Source: Brachionus manjavacas
Lineage: Eukaryota > Rotifera > Eurotatoria > Ploima > Brachionidae
NCBI GenBank assembly: GCA_019054805.1
Contig: JAHQIY010000007.1
Location: 1,679,501 to 1,743,500, forward strand
DNA: 64,000 nucleotides
Direction: 5' to 3'
In this document: in pieces, positions 42,512 through 53,300 of the stretch
Position numbering within the stretch: the first letter of the stretch is position 1
Layout: each line of letters opens with the position of its first letter
Translations under genes and position numbers: made by a program
The notes under the pieces: model-generated
What the model saw: only the letters and a program-made list of their open reading frames with translations
Told to the model about the DNA's origin: nothing
Databases searched by the model: none

Positions 42512-45500
42512 TTAAACTCCACCTCCACTTCGAGTTGTGTTTATTTTATTTTTGATGGAACTTGCTTTTGAAAATCGACTTTGACCAATTGCTCCTGTTT
42601 TCATTGCTGACATTAACTAAAATTATGAACAATTGATAATTTTAGATGCGTTTATCGTCAAAATTATACCTGTAAAAACTTAAATTGAAAAGAAATTAAT
42701 GTTTTATTTATTTTTTTCATTTTTTAAAAATTACTTCATCTAATTCGATGAGTCCATTTTTATTTGTATCTACTTCGGTTATCAATAAATGTAATTCATC
42801 CTCTGGAATTTCTTCTTGAGATTCCTTTAAATAAATTGAAGCATTATTGATTTTCAAAAATTATAAATTTTTATTAGTAGAAGTGTATGTATCGCAAATC
42901 TTTATTAAAAGCTTGTATCATCAATTTTTTCTATTTTTAAAGATAATCAGAGTTGGTCAAAAATCAAAGTCAAAGTTTGACTTTAAAATTTGAGATTAAG
43001 GTTTCATTAAATACGAGAATTCCAAAAAAATTTAATCATTTTTTTTTTAATGTGCTGTTAACTTAAGACTTCTATTAAATAATTTATTGAGTAGACATTT
43101 CATTGTTTTTTAAAATATTTCTTTTTAAAAGTTGGTAATAAGAGAGATAGAGTTGTGTAAAGATCAAGAAGGGAATATAACTACTAATAGTTAATTTGGC
43201 TATTTAATAGAAAAGTTAACTATTTGGAAGTTTTATTCCAAATAGTTTTTAGGAGAGATTTCTAGTTGATTGCATTCATTGTCCTTGTAGTGTATTAGTT
43301 AAACTAAAAAATAATTTAACTTAACAGTAATTAAGTTTTTCAAAAGTCACGACCAAGTTAACAGAAAAGGGTTAAGAAGTGAAATTGCCAAAAAACGTGC
43401 TCCAGAATTCAACTTTTTAGATTGCAGTATTGTCACTGATTGGAACAAGCTTGGCAACGAAGTTGAATAAATCAATGAACATTTTGGAGACAGAAATAAA
43501 TAAACTTTTAAAATACTATAACAATGCCTATGGTCTTGATAGAACCCGACTTGACGCCATAGTATATCGAGTATAATTCAAACAATTTTTGCTGATATTA
43601 TTACTCAATTGAATTTTGTAAAATTATTATCAAGAGCTATATTGGTTTATAGTTCAACTACTCTTTTATCTCTTTTTTTCATGTCCCACAATACTCAAAA
43701 CTATTGTCACTTTGCCAACGCTGCGAAAATCCAAAATTATTTATTTAAAAAATTTTTCTTAAAAAAAAGCTTCGATTTACAAAATTAAGTTGAAGCTATA
43801 GTTGTCTGAATTTTTCCCTAAATTTATTTGAACTCAAGTCAAATAAAATTATAAAACTGTAGTTTTAGTTTAGAAAGAAGGAAATTGTAGAGCTAAATTG
43901 ATGATAGAATTTGTGTGAAAAATTTTTTCTGATCAAAAGAATATAAAAAAAAACGAATCACGTAGAACCGCTTTTTATAAGAATTTACGATAAAGGTTTT
44001 TTTTAAACAATAATAACAAATTCAGCTAAAAAATTAAATTCAGAAAATGATTTTCATAATTGATAAATTTTTTAAAGTGAAATTCAACCTATAAACTCAG
44101 TTTAATTTCTTTAGGCTTTAATTTTTAATTTTTACTAACTTAACTGCTCTTTTATAAACCTTCGCCATAAGAAATTTAACTTGTTAATATTTTTTTCAAC
44201 AATGTTAAATAGTGCTGTGAATATAATTAACTTACGTGACTAGAAGTTTTTCTAAAACCAAAAAATCCTTCCTCTTCTTTATATTTCTATTATAAGAAAT
44301 TATTAAGTAAAAAATATAATTCATTCAATCGAAAGCGGAAAAAATGCATAATTTATCTTACCTTGAAGAAGGCTCTTAAATCTTTGTGAGTTATGTAGCC
44401 TTTGTTTGATTTGTCCAAACTTCTAAATCGTTTTATGTAGGTGCTTATTTCTTCTTTGCTAAAGTTGATCGGTACTGTTGTTTTCATTTGGTATTTCAAA
44501 TTCAAACCCATTTCTCGTTTTAAGAATTCTTTAGCATGTTCCAATTCTTCCTGCTGCTTTTGTTTATTCCATTTTAATTCACTTGCCATTATTTCAACAA
44601 TTTCTAATTTAAAAATAAAAACGATCTTAAAAAAATAACTTTTGTTTTTTTTCAATATTTGCAGTTTTTTTTTTTTAATTCAAATCGGAGTTAATTTTGT
44701 TTTAAAAACGATCTTTTAACATTTTTTGTTCCTTAAAATTTCTTTTTTTTTAATTCGGATTTGACTTGGTTTGGAATATTTAATTTAAAATATGAAAATT
44801 TAGTTTCAATTTTTTTTAAATTGAAAATCAAATAGGTTAATTCGATTTAATTTTTGATATTTTTTTTTAATTAAAATTTATTTTTGTTTTTGATTTATTT
44901 TGTTTAAAATATTTAAAATATTTTAAATCACTACTTTTATTTAAATTAATCCTTTCTTTTTTTTAAACTTTCATTTATAATATTCACCCGAAAATAAAAT
45001 TAGTTTTTAAAAAAATCAGTCTAGCTGACAAATAAGACTGTATTGATAAAGTCCAACTTACTTTTAAAATTTAATTTTTATGGTTAGAGCAACCTAACCT
45101 ATGAAGGATTAAAAAATTATTTAAAAAAAAAACTTACTTGGCAAGGCTTCATCAGCAGCGAGGACATTCAAAAAAGACATTCTGGTACGCCTAGCGATAA
45201 CATCAACAGCGCTTCGAGCGTACTCTTTAACAGCATATTTTACTTCAGCGTCAATATAAGGAAATTCCTGATGAAGTCTGACTCCAACAACTGGCCAACG
45301 CTTACCAGTTAAACCACTTAATTCGGCTACTTTATCTGCTTGATCTCCATAAGTATTTGATAAATGAATGGCAACTTCTGTTTCAATACCATAATCTTGA
45401 GCAAGTCTGATATAAGAAGTTGGAGTCCAATTGTGACCACCTTCGAGAAATAGACCTTTTGTCATGCATTCATTTTTCGGTTTGAGTCCACATGCTTTAA

Positions 45501-46886
45501 TTGCTGCATCGATAGTTTCTTCTGCCATGTGACGATAAGTAGTCCACTTTCCTCCGGCGATAGTTATCAATTTAGAATCTGAAACATGAACGATATGATT
45601 TCGGGCCAAAGATTGGGTGTCAGCTTTGTTTGGATCACTGACTAAGGGTCTGATGCCTGACCAGGCGCTTAAGATGTCTCCTCTTCTGACCTGAACATCA
45701 TTGTTCAAATAATTCTTTATTTCGTTAATGATAAAATTAACATCCTCTTCAGCTGGTGTCGGATAATCTGTCAACGCACATGGCGTGTCTGTTGTACCAG
45801 CCATAGTGTGTTTTTGCCACGGCAAAAAGAAAATAACCCGACCATCGCTTGTACTCGGGTCCAAAAGACCCATATTTTGAGGACTATAATAATCAGGCAA
45901 AACAATATGAACCCCTGATGATGGTTGGCAAATATTAGGTATTTTTTCATTGTCCATTTTACGAATTGTGTCTGTGTAAGGACCAGTGGCATTTATGATA
46001 GCTTTGGCTTTAACTGAAAATTCTTTTCCCGTATATCTGTCAACACATTTTGCGCCCACTACTTTTTTGTGTCCGTTTTCATCTTCTTCATGCATTAGCT
46101 CGGTTACGGCAACATGATTAGCCACACTGGCACCAAGACGGGCTGCTGTCATCGCCAATGAAATGTTCATTCGGGCATCATTGTGCTGACCATCATAATA
46201 AACAATAGCGCCCACTAAAGACTCCTTTTTCAGCATTGGAAACAATTCCAAAGCTGTTGTTTTAGATATGAAATAGCTCGGCTTCAATAATTGACGTCCA
46301 GCAACCAAGTCATAAGCTTTGATACCAACCCAGAAATATGGTATTTGCCACAGTCTTATATTTACAATTTTTCAAATAATTTTTTATTAAATTTAAATAA
46401 TTACTTGTAAACTGGCAGCATAATTGCAAAAGGATAACTTAGGTGAGGAGCTATATCTATTAAATTAGCTCTTTCAGCTAGCGCTTCTTTTACCATTCGG
46501 TATTGTTCAATATCAAATTGCATTATGGCTTTTTGTAAATATCTAACACCTCCATGAATTAATTTAGTGCTACGGCTGCTAGTACCAGAAGAAAAATCAT
46601 ATTTTTCTACTAATGCAGTTTTCAGTCCTCGACTGGCCGCATCTACAGCACAACCAGCTCCTGTAGCACCACCTCCTATAATGAATACGTCAAACTCCGG
46701 TGTCTTACTCAGGCCCTCGACTTGTTCTTCTCTTGAAGGCAATTCAGCTAACCAATTTGCTGGTTTGGGCGCTGCTTGTAATACATTAGACTGACTTTTG
46801 TAGAATGTGTATGCTCCAATACCGAGAACACCAGTGGCTGCATAAGCTAAAGTTTTTAAAACTTTTCGGTTTACTTTGCCGCGCAT
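42512..46886 (-). CDS. GPD2: Mitochondrial FAD-linked glycerol-3-phosphate dehydrogenase (6 exons, 714 aa)
   Basis: Minus-strand exons: 46405-46886, 45138-46354, 44362-44603, 42735-42824, 42670-42678 and 42512-42616, with consistent phases. The protein starts MRGKVNRKVLKTLAYAATG, a basic mitochondrial-type leader with a hydrophobic segment. The FAD Rossmann motif follows (VFIIGGGATGAGCAVDAASR, near residue 70), then TSSRSTKLIHGGVRYL. The second exon continues WQIPYFWVGIKAYDLVAG through AWSGIRPLV to RTRMSFLNVLAADEALP. The C-terminus has two EF-hand loops, DKSNKGYITHKD and DTNKNGLIELDE, the second followed by FLQ from a 9-nt micro-exon. GPD2 sits in the inner mitochondrial membrane and passes electrons from glycerol-3-phosphate to ubiquinone; calcium acts through the EF-hands. 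Human GPD2 is 727 aa. Introns of 1537 and 534 nt contain nothing recognisable beyond a hairpin. Confidence 0.96.
43218..43248. repeat. Perfect 12-bp hairpin in GPD2 intron
   Basis: AACTATTTGGAA and TTCCAAATAGTT are separated by a short loop. It stands out as a perfect stem in the 1537-nt intron 42825-44361. Function unknown; it may be the core of a decayed foldback element. Confidence 0.6.
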
Positions 46887-47908
46887 TTTTTTTAAAGACT
46901 CTAGTCAATTAATTATCTCAATTTATAATCGAATGTATTGATTATATTTTTTTTTCTAAATTGAAAATATTTTAGTTCTTTTTTCGGATTCTAATAAAAT
47001 TTATTTATGATAATTAGACTCTAGAAATCCACTAAATTGGTTAAAATTTTTAAAAAATGAACAAGACAGCATTCAAGCGAATCAACTGGATCATCAACTG
47101 GAGATTTTAAAAATAAAATAATTTTTGATTTTTTCAAAAATCGACTTTAAAATCATTGTACAGAAAAAAAATTAATTTTAAAAATTCAAACTTTCTAAGC
47201 TAGAAAAATTACCTTCAATTAACAGTTTTCGAGATGGCTATTTTTAGAAATCTAATTTAAATCTAATTTAAATGGAAATTAAGAGTAAATTGTATTATCG
47301 TTATTTTTTGCTGGAAAAATTAACGATGTTCTTTTCAAGTTTTTAACAAATTATTTTAATAGAAAATAAAATAGTGTGAAAATTTTCAAAAGACTATAAT
47401 AATAGCTTGAATTGCATAAACTAAAGTATATACAAAAAAGTCTACAAAGCTCAGCACATAAATAATTCAAAAACTCAAATTAAATTTATTATTTAAGTTA
47501 ACATTAAATTTTTATATAAAATATGACATTCGTCGGAAGAATGCTAAAATTAAGTTTAAGGTTTTGTGTTTAATGCCTTATTGAAAGCAATCTTTTTTGT
47601 TCTTAAAATCAACTCAAATTTAATAATATAATAAAAAAACTGCATAAAATATTTAATGAGAACTAAACTTAAGTTGAATAAATTATAATTTTGTGTTCAA
47701 AATTTTTTTTTCAATAAAAAAATTTCAATTTAATTCAGATGATTATTCCAATTAGTAAAGCGTAATTAATCACAAAAAATACACTAAAATTAATAATTTA
47801 AAAAACTTCATGGCTATTTAATAAATTTTAATCTAAACTGAGATAGACATCTTTAAATTCTAATCGTAAACTAATTATTTAAATAGCTTGTAAAGAGATA
47901 AAAAATAA
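46887..47908. other. Spacer between GPD2 start and tRNA-Gly
   Basis: Holds the GPD2 upstream region. A/T-rich, with no frame or repeat that I can support. Confidence 0.5.
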
Positions 47909-47979
47909 GCACTGGTGGTTCAGTGGTAGAATGCTCGCCTGCCACGCGGGCGGCCCGGGTTCGATTCCCGGCCAGTGCA
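47909..47979 (+). tRNA. tRNA-Gly (anticodon GCC)
   Basis: A 71-bp cloverleaf. The acceptor stem GCACTGG pairs with CCAGTGC, followed by discriminator A. The A box is TGGTTCAGTGGTAGAATG, the anticodon loop is CTGCCAC reading GCC, and the T arm is CCCGGGTTCGATTCCCGG with a canonical B box. No intron. It is strongly GC-rich against its surroundings and nearly identical to eukaryotic nuclear tRNA-Gly(GCC). Confidence 0.98.
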
Positions 47980-47984
47980 TTTTT
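47980..47984 (+). terminator. RNA polymerase III terminator of tRNA-Gly
   Basis: A run of five T residues directly follows the tRNA 3' end, the usual Pol III stop signal. Confidence 0.85.
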
Positions 47985-48457
47985 GCTAATTTTCTAAACA
48001 TCATTCACTATTTTTAAGTTTAAAAAAAAATGATATTTTTATTATAATGATTGTAAAATAAATTATAACAACGATTACATGTTGTTATAATTTGAAATAT
48101 TGCTAAGGTTTTTTTTATTACTTTTATTTAACAAAAAATCAAAAATTCTTTTGAACCATTCGATCAACAAATTTAAAAAATCGAAAATATTACAAATTAT
48201 TTAAATTGAAACCCACTTTATTTTTACTTTTTAACACGTTGTGGTATGCTCTATGTTTTTCTTGGATTATTTTCCAAGCTCTATCCATTCATTTTTTTGC
48301 TGAAACACATAGAATAATTAGTGATTAACTATCATAATAGCCATATTTTTTAGATTAGAATATATATTAATGAAATTGTCAATCATAGGGCTTTGCAATC
48401 GTAAGTACATATAAGCCTGATAAGATTTTATAAGATTTTCGATCTGATTTGGACTAA
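47985..48457. other. Spacer downstream of tRNA-Gly
   Basis: A/T-rich. The minus-strand frame 48318-48524 begins inside the inverted repeat at 48458 and continues into this stretch. Its first 20 residues recur in the other repeat copy, but no family is recognised. Confidence 0.4.
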
Positions 48458-48582
48458 TTTTTTGTGTTTGAATTACAAAATGTATCCAATGTTGAAATAA
48501 CATTGAAAAAGTGCGATGTTTCAAATTATTTTTTTAGTCTCAAATAAAGAAATAATTTTAAGTTTATATTGCAAGCATGAAA
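48458..48582 (-). repeat. Left copy of an inverted duplication
   Basis: 48458-48525 is nearly identical, inverted, to 49860-49928 (about two differences over the core 68 bp). Weaker similarity extends to about 48582 against about 49808. Read on the minus strand the core contains an open segment FQHWIHFVIQTQK in both copies. The 1.2 kb between them holds the Merlin-like element. Confidence 0.85.
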
Positions 48583-48774
48583 AACTTTTTGTTTTGTTTA
48601 TAATTTTGACTTTGTGTTTGTGATACGATGATCCTTAAGATAATATTTGAAGTTTAAAAAACTATCTTCGCTCTGTTCTTCATATTTCATTAATTAAGTA
48701 TTTGTTAAAATGCACCAAATGGAAGTAAATTATCACTAAAGTCAAAATTTATAAGGATAAAAACCAAGTTTTTC

Positions 48775-49444
48775 GGGTCTAGTCGCTTAGGTAAACTATG
48801 GTTCACCTATTACTGGAACAATTCTTGTTCTCATTTTTTTTGAACTATTAATTGACCATAACATTATTTAAAAATTGTTCAACTATTTTGAAATTTTTTC
48901 ATCTATTTAGAAAAAAGCTAATGTAATGATAAAAAATAAGATAGAAAAAATAATTACATGGAAAATTTGAAGTTTGGCGGAGTAGGTAAATTAATAAGGT
49001 AGGTAAATTTTGCGAAATAGATGAATCTATGTTTCCCAAAGTCAAGCACTTAAAGGGTGAAAAATTAATTCTAATTTTCTTCAATTTTTATTATTTATGC
49101 TGAAAGGCAAAGATTTAAGTAGAGAGCGCATTTGGGTATTTGGGATTGTTGAAAGAGTAATACCATGTCAATCAGATCAGAGCAAATGCTTTTTCTAAAG
49201 TTCCTTCAAATTAAAAAAAAAATTATTAACTAATTTTTTTATTAGTTTCGAGAAATAAGAATTCGATTAAATAGCTTTATTCAATTTGTTTACATAATCT
49301 AAAAATTGTTCGTCTTATTCTATTTTGGTTCACCCTAATTCTATTTTGAACAAAAAAATTGGGTGAACCAATAGTTCACAAAACCTAAGAACAAGAATTT
49401 TTTGGATAATATGTGAACTATGGTTTACCTAACCGACTAGACCC
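48775..49444 (+). mobile_element. Merlin-type (IS1016-like) DNA transposon remnant, 670 bp
   Basis: Terminal inverted repeats begin GGGTCTAGTCG(C/G)TTAGGTAAAC and stay similar for about 55-60 bp, including a GTTCAC box and ATTCTTGTTCT. Exact 8-bp duplications AGTTTTTC flank it at 48767-48774 and 49445-49452. Inside, at about 49118-49165 on the plus strand, a frame reads RERIWVFGIVERV. This is the block around the second catalytic Asp/Gly region of ISXO2/IS1016-family transposases (WVFG.(I/V)ER), the bacterial relatives of eukaryotic Merlin. GG-starting termini and an 8-9 bp duplication also fit Merlin. The rest of the transposase is missing, so this is an internally deleted non-autonomous copy. 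Confidence 0.8.
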
Positions 49445-49807
49445 AGTTTTTCAACAATTGAATAAAAACTTTATTCTATTTTATTCTATTATTTATTCTT
49501 TCTTCTTTATTAAGTGAATTATTAATCTTTTTTTTTAATTCATTTTTTGGCGCTACCTGTGTATGTGAACTGAAAAATTACGTGATCTGAAAGATCACAA
49601 GTTGTGATCTATTTTGAGATTCAGTTCACCAATTTTTTTTCAGAAAAAAATTTATTTTTTCATATGTTTTTATTCTGAAAGAGCATTTGCTCGGTAAAAA
49701 ATAAAAAAATTAATTGTTTGAAATTTAAAAAAGAATTTTCAAAAATATTTTTCAAATTTTAGACAAAAATTAAACTCATTCTATTTCATTTAAATTTTAA
49801 ATATTAA

Positions 49808-49928
49808 AATGCTTGCAATTTTAACTTAAAATTATTTTTTTTTGAAACTGAAAAGAATATTTGAAACATCGCACTTTTTCAATGATATTTCAACATTGGA
49901 TACATTTTGTAATTCAAACACAAAAAAA
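49808..49928 (+). repeat. Right copy of the inverted duplication
   Basis: Partner of 48458-48582. The core tttgaaacatcgcac...aattcaaacacaaaaaaa matches the left copy inverted. The open segment truncates here shortly after IQTQK, whereas in the left copy it continues, so the left copy is the more complete one. Confidence 0.85.
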
Positions 49929-50996
49929 TAAACCATTTTGAAGATTAAATTTCTATTACCACTAATCTTTTATTTTCATTTATCTATTCTAAATATTTTG
50001 AGGAACTTAGACTTAGATGATCTCAAAGAACATTATCAAAATTTGATTTCCCAAATGATTTGAAACAACTTATTTTATTTCATTATTTACAAGCTTTTTT
50101 ATACCATTTTTAATATGATTTTCTTACCAAAATTTTTAAAATTAATTAAATAAATTTCGAACAAATTTTTGTTAGCATTCAAAGGTCCGGTCTGTCACTT
50201 AGACTATTTAGGAAAAGAAAAGTATCATTTAACTTTAAAATTATCTCGGGTATTCGTTTTGAAGATTTTTCAAGAAAATAAAAAATTGACGATTGGTTTT
50301 AACTTAAAATGAAGTATTATGGGTATAAAATTTTAATTTTATTCTCTTTTCAGTTAAAAGGGTCTTAAGAAATTTATAGATGTTTATAGAAATATTTTTT
50401 GTTGAATGGTAAATTAAAATAATTTTCAAATTCTTTAATTAATCGGAAAAAGTATTTCATTTTTTAGACGAAAAAGTAATTTTGAAAAACTATGGTCTTG
50501 CTAGTATTAAGGACATTTTGTTTTTTATTTATCTGAAAATTAAGAATTTTATCTATTGATTTATTGATTAAAATAATTTTAAAAATATTGAATTTAATTA
50601 TTTGTCTTATTTCATGAGGTTTTATTTCAAATAGTTTATCGAAAAATGTAATATGAGTTGATTAAAGTATGATATGTATTTTTTAGATTTTAACCAAACG
50701 TGTGTTGTCATTTTCTTTTTAAGGCTGATTAACAATTTCTGAAAATATTTAAGTTAATAAGATAAGATTGTTGAGAAAATTTAATAAAAGAAAATGTCTA
50801 TCTAAGTTTTTAAATTGGCTCTAAAATTTGTAAAAATCTGTAGCCGTGAAAAATATCGAATATTTCTTTCCTATTTTTAATGAATTAAATATGCGATTTT
50901 TTTTATTGTTTTATTTACAAATAAAAAATAGTTTTAATTTAAATAAAGAATTAGCTTAAAAAGCATTGGTATAAAAATATTTTACACAAAAAATGA
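49929..50996. other. Spacer downstream of frizzled
   Basis: Presumed frizzled 3' UTR and spacer. No coding signal or repeat of note. Confidence 0.5.
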
Positions 50997-53300
50997 TTAT
51001 TTATTGTTAGTAGATGGCATTGAAGATGTGTTTGTAGTAGATGTAGTGTTTATTGTTGGTGGTAAATTTTTGTACAATGTTGAGGCACTATAATCATATA
51101 CAAAAACTGTAGGATTCGAATGCCCATTTTGAGCTTGGTTAAAAAGATGCAAATTTTTATTGTTTCCAACCGATGAAGCAGATGGCATGTTTTGTTTAAA
51201 TGGCATTGGTAGCATATTGTCTACGTTATGGTAAAGCATAGGCTGATTGGAACCATATTGGCTGTATTTTAGGTTCAATTCATTGATTTTTAAATTATCA
51301 ATTTCGTATGGATTTGGCTGATTTTTTTCTTCGTCATTAGCTTGAAAATAGATTACAGAATTCTTTTGTAGACGACACACTCTTTTTTTTGGTGAAAATA
51401 CTGGAAAACAAGACGATTCAATGTCAGACATTTCCGAATCAGAATCATTATTTTTGTTTCTGTATCCGAAAATTTTTCTTATAAACTTTTTCCATGAGTC
51501 TAGACTTTTAGACGTCCATATCCAAAAACCTGATGTGATTCCAATAATCAAACTCATGAAATATTTGACAAGAAAAATTGAAAATTCCGGCATTCTATTA
51601 CTTTTAGCATTTAAACAAAATTCACCAACAAGCTCATCAAAGTCTTGTTCAAATTTTAGATAAAAATTTTTTCCATAATTTCTATTGCGACACAGAGCCG
51701 ATTTTTCCCATTCATTTCGGTAATAATACTCATAAACTTGACATGCTATCACACAACTGGCAGGTACTGTGTACAAAATGGAAAAAATTCCAATTCTAAT
51801 CATTAATTTTTCTAATTTGTGAGCTTTTTTTAGGTCAGCATGCTGCTTTTTGATCATATTTCTAATTCTTGCCAAAGAAATAAATCCTGCTGCCAAAAAT
51901 CCCACACCAATTGATAAATAAATGACCGATGGGTAAATGACAAAAATTTTTAAACTCTGGACATTTAAGTTGCCGACGAAGCACATGCCACTCAATGCGT
52001 CACCATCGACCAGTGACATGGACAAAATCATGAATGTTTTAATGAAAGGCACAAGCCACGCAACCAGATGAAAGTATGGACCATATTTTGAGATTGCTTC
52101 AGTACTCCATTTCAGACCGGCAGCCAAAAACCAAGTCAATGAAATAATCACCCACCAGACTGATGCTGCCATACTAAAATAGTATGTCAGCATAAAAGTC
52201 AAGGTGCACGGCAATGAGCTTAGATTATTCGAATTCGAATATCTAATTGATTTGTCTGACTCGCAGGCTTGTTCATGTCCGGTCATAAACCGGACCATGT
52301 ACCCAATGGATATGAACAAAAAGCAGATGCTCATGTAGATTATCGGCTTTTGGGGATAGCGGAAGCGTGATGACTCAATAAAATAGGTACATGCGGTGCA
52401 AAATGTGCTAAATAGACACAAAAATGACCAGAATAGTGACCAGTAGTAGGTAAGCTTTCGTTCTTGGTGACTGAAGTAAACACTCTGACATGGCTGAGCA
52501 CAATTTTTTAGCTCCGATAATGAAATCTTGTTTATTCGATGATCGTTCGGGTCAGTAATTTTAATGAACGGATGGATGCACACTTTGTTGAATGTATCGA
52601 ATTGGCGGTTTTTGCTTGCCAATTCGGACTCAACAATTTCGTTTGCATAATTGTGGACCAGTTTTGAATTTTTGTTTTGGACAAAATTTTCATTTATTTT
52701 GATTGTTTTTTGAGGTGGACTATTGTTGTGGATGATTTGGTGTTTTTTTTGTTCCTCGGCATCCATAGGATCCATGCATACTTCAGAGGTGCCGTACTCG
52801 GGAAAAAGATCACAGTTCATGTGCTCGGGCCATTCGAATCCAAATTTTTTCATGTACTTTTCACAGCCGAGTCTGGCACGCACACAAACCGACTTGCATG
52901 CTTTGATGGACTGCGGATAGTTTGGTACACAAATTGGCGTGTACATTGAACAGAGAAAAAATTTTAGATCTTTGGCACAATTTATTTCCACTAGGGGCCA
53001 GAATTGGTGAGCCTCGGCAGCCGCCTCTTGCTGACTTTCATGATTGAACTGATTTGGAAAAGCAGTCCTGTTGTATTCTATGTTTCGGCACATTGGAACT
53101 GTGATTTCTTCACATTTTTTTTCTCCCCTGTTACCATAAATATCGAGAGATTCTTTGGGTAACAAATTGTCATCTGAATAAGACGTTTTATGCACATCCA
53201 AAACACTTGGCAATGAGATTTCGTCCGATTCAAATTGCTGGACATTAAATCGGGCAATGATCAATTGTGGCCAAAAAATCAAAATTAAAATTTTTAACAT
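50997..53300 (-). CDS. fz5/8: Frizzled-5/8-type Wnt receptor, intronless, 767 aa
   Basis: A single uninterrupted minus-strand frame. A signal peptide (MLKILILIFWPQLIIARF) is followed by the Frizzled cysteine-rich domain from about residue 63. It includes PNQFNHESQQEAAAEAHQFW, PLVEINCAKDLKFFLCSMYT, PICVPNYP, CKSVCVRARLGCEKYM and FGFEWPEHMNCDLFP, closest to the Fz5/8 class. A linker with Cys residues leads to seven membrane segments, with RFRYPQKPIIYMSICF, WWVIISLTWFLAAGLKW, YFHLVAWLVPFIK, DGDALSGMCFVGN, and HKLEKLMIRIGIFSILYTVP after TM5. After TM7 the Dishevelled-binding motif reads KSLDSW at about 597-602, with Ser for the usual Thr of KTxxxW. A long Asn/Ser-rich tail ends in STNNK. It binds Wnt at the plasma membrane and signals through Dishevelled. 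Human FZD5 and FZD8 are also single-exon. Confidence 0.96.
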   Translation of the reverse strand: MLKILILIFWPQLIIARFNVQQFESDEISLPSVLDVHKTSYSDDNLLPKESLDIYGNRGEKKCEEITVPMCRNIEYNRTAFPNQFNHESQQEAAAEAHQFWPLVEINCAKDLKFFLCSMYTPICVPNYPQSIKACKSVCVRARLGCEKYMKKFGFEWPEHMNCDLFPEYGTSEVCMDPMDAEEQKKHQIIHNNSPPQKTIKINENFVQNKNSKLVHNYANEIVESELASKNRQFDTFNKVCIHPFIKITDPNDHRINKISLSELKNCAQPCQSVYFSHQERKLTYYWSLFWSFLCLFSTFCTACTYFIESSRFRYPQKPIIYMSICFLFISIGYMVRFMTGHEQACESDKSIRYSNSNNLSSLPCTLTFMLTYYFSMAASVWWVIISLTWFLAAGLKWSTEAISKYGPYFHLVAWLVPFIKTFMILSMSLVDGDALSGMCFVGNLNVQSLKIFVIYPSVIYLSIGVGFLAAGFISLARIRNMIKKQHADLKKAHKLEKLMIRIGIFSILYTVPASCVIACQVYEYYYRNEWEKSALCRNRNYGKNFYLKFEQDFDELVGEFCLNAKSNRMPEFSIFLVKYFMSLIIGITSGFWIWTSKSLDSWKKFIRKIFGYRNKNNDSDSEMSDIESSCFPVFSPKKRVCRLQKNSVIYFQANDEEKNQPNPYEIDNLKINELNLKYSQYGSNQPMLYHNVDNMLPMPFKQNMPSASSVGNNKNLHLFNQAQNGHSNPTVFVYDYSASTLYKNLPPTINTTSTTNTSSMPSTNNK

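Noticed and set aside
43380-43580. Possible coding fragment near a less AT-rich patch
   Set aside because: No frame longer than a few dozen codons, no motif, and it lies inside a GPD2 intron.
52677-52949. Plus-strand frames over frizzled
   Set aside because: Antisense shadows of the cysteine-rich domain coding sequence.
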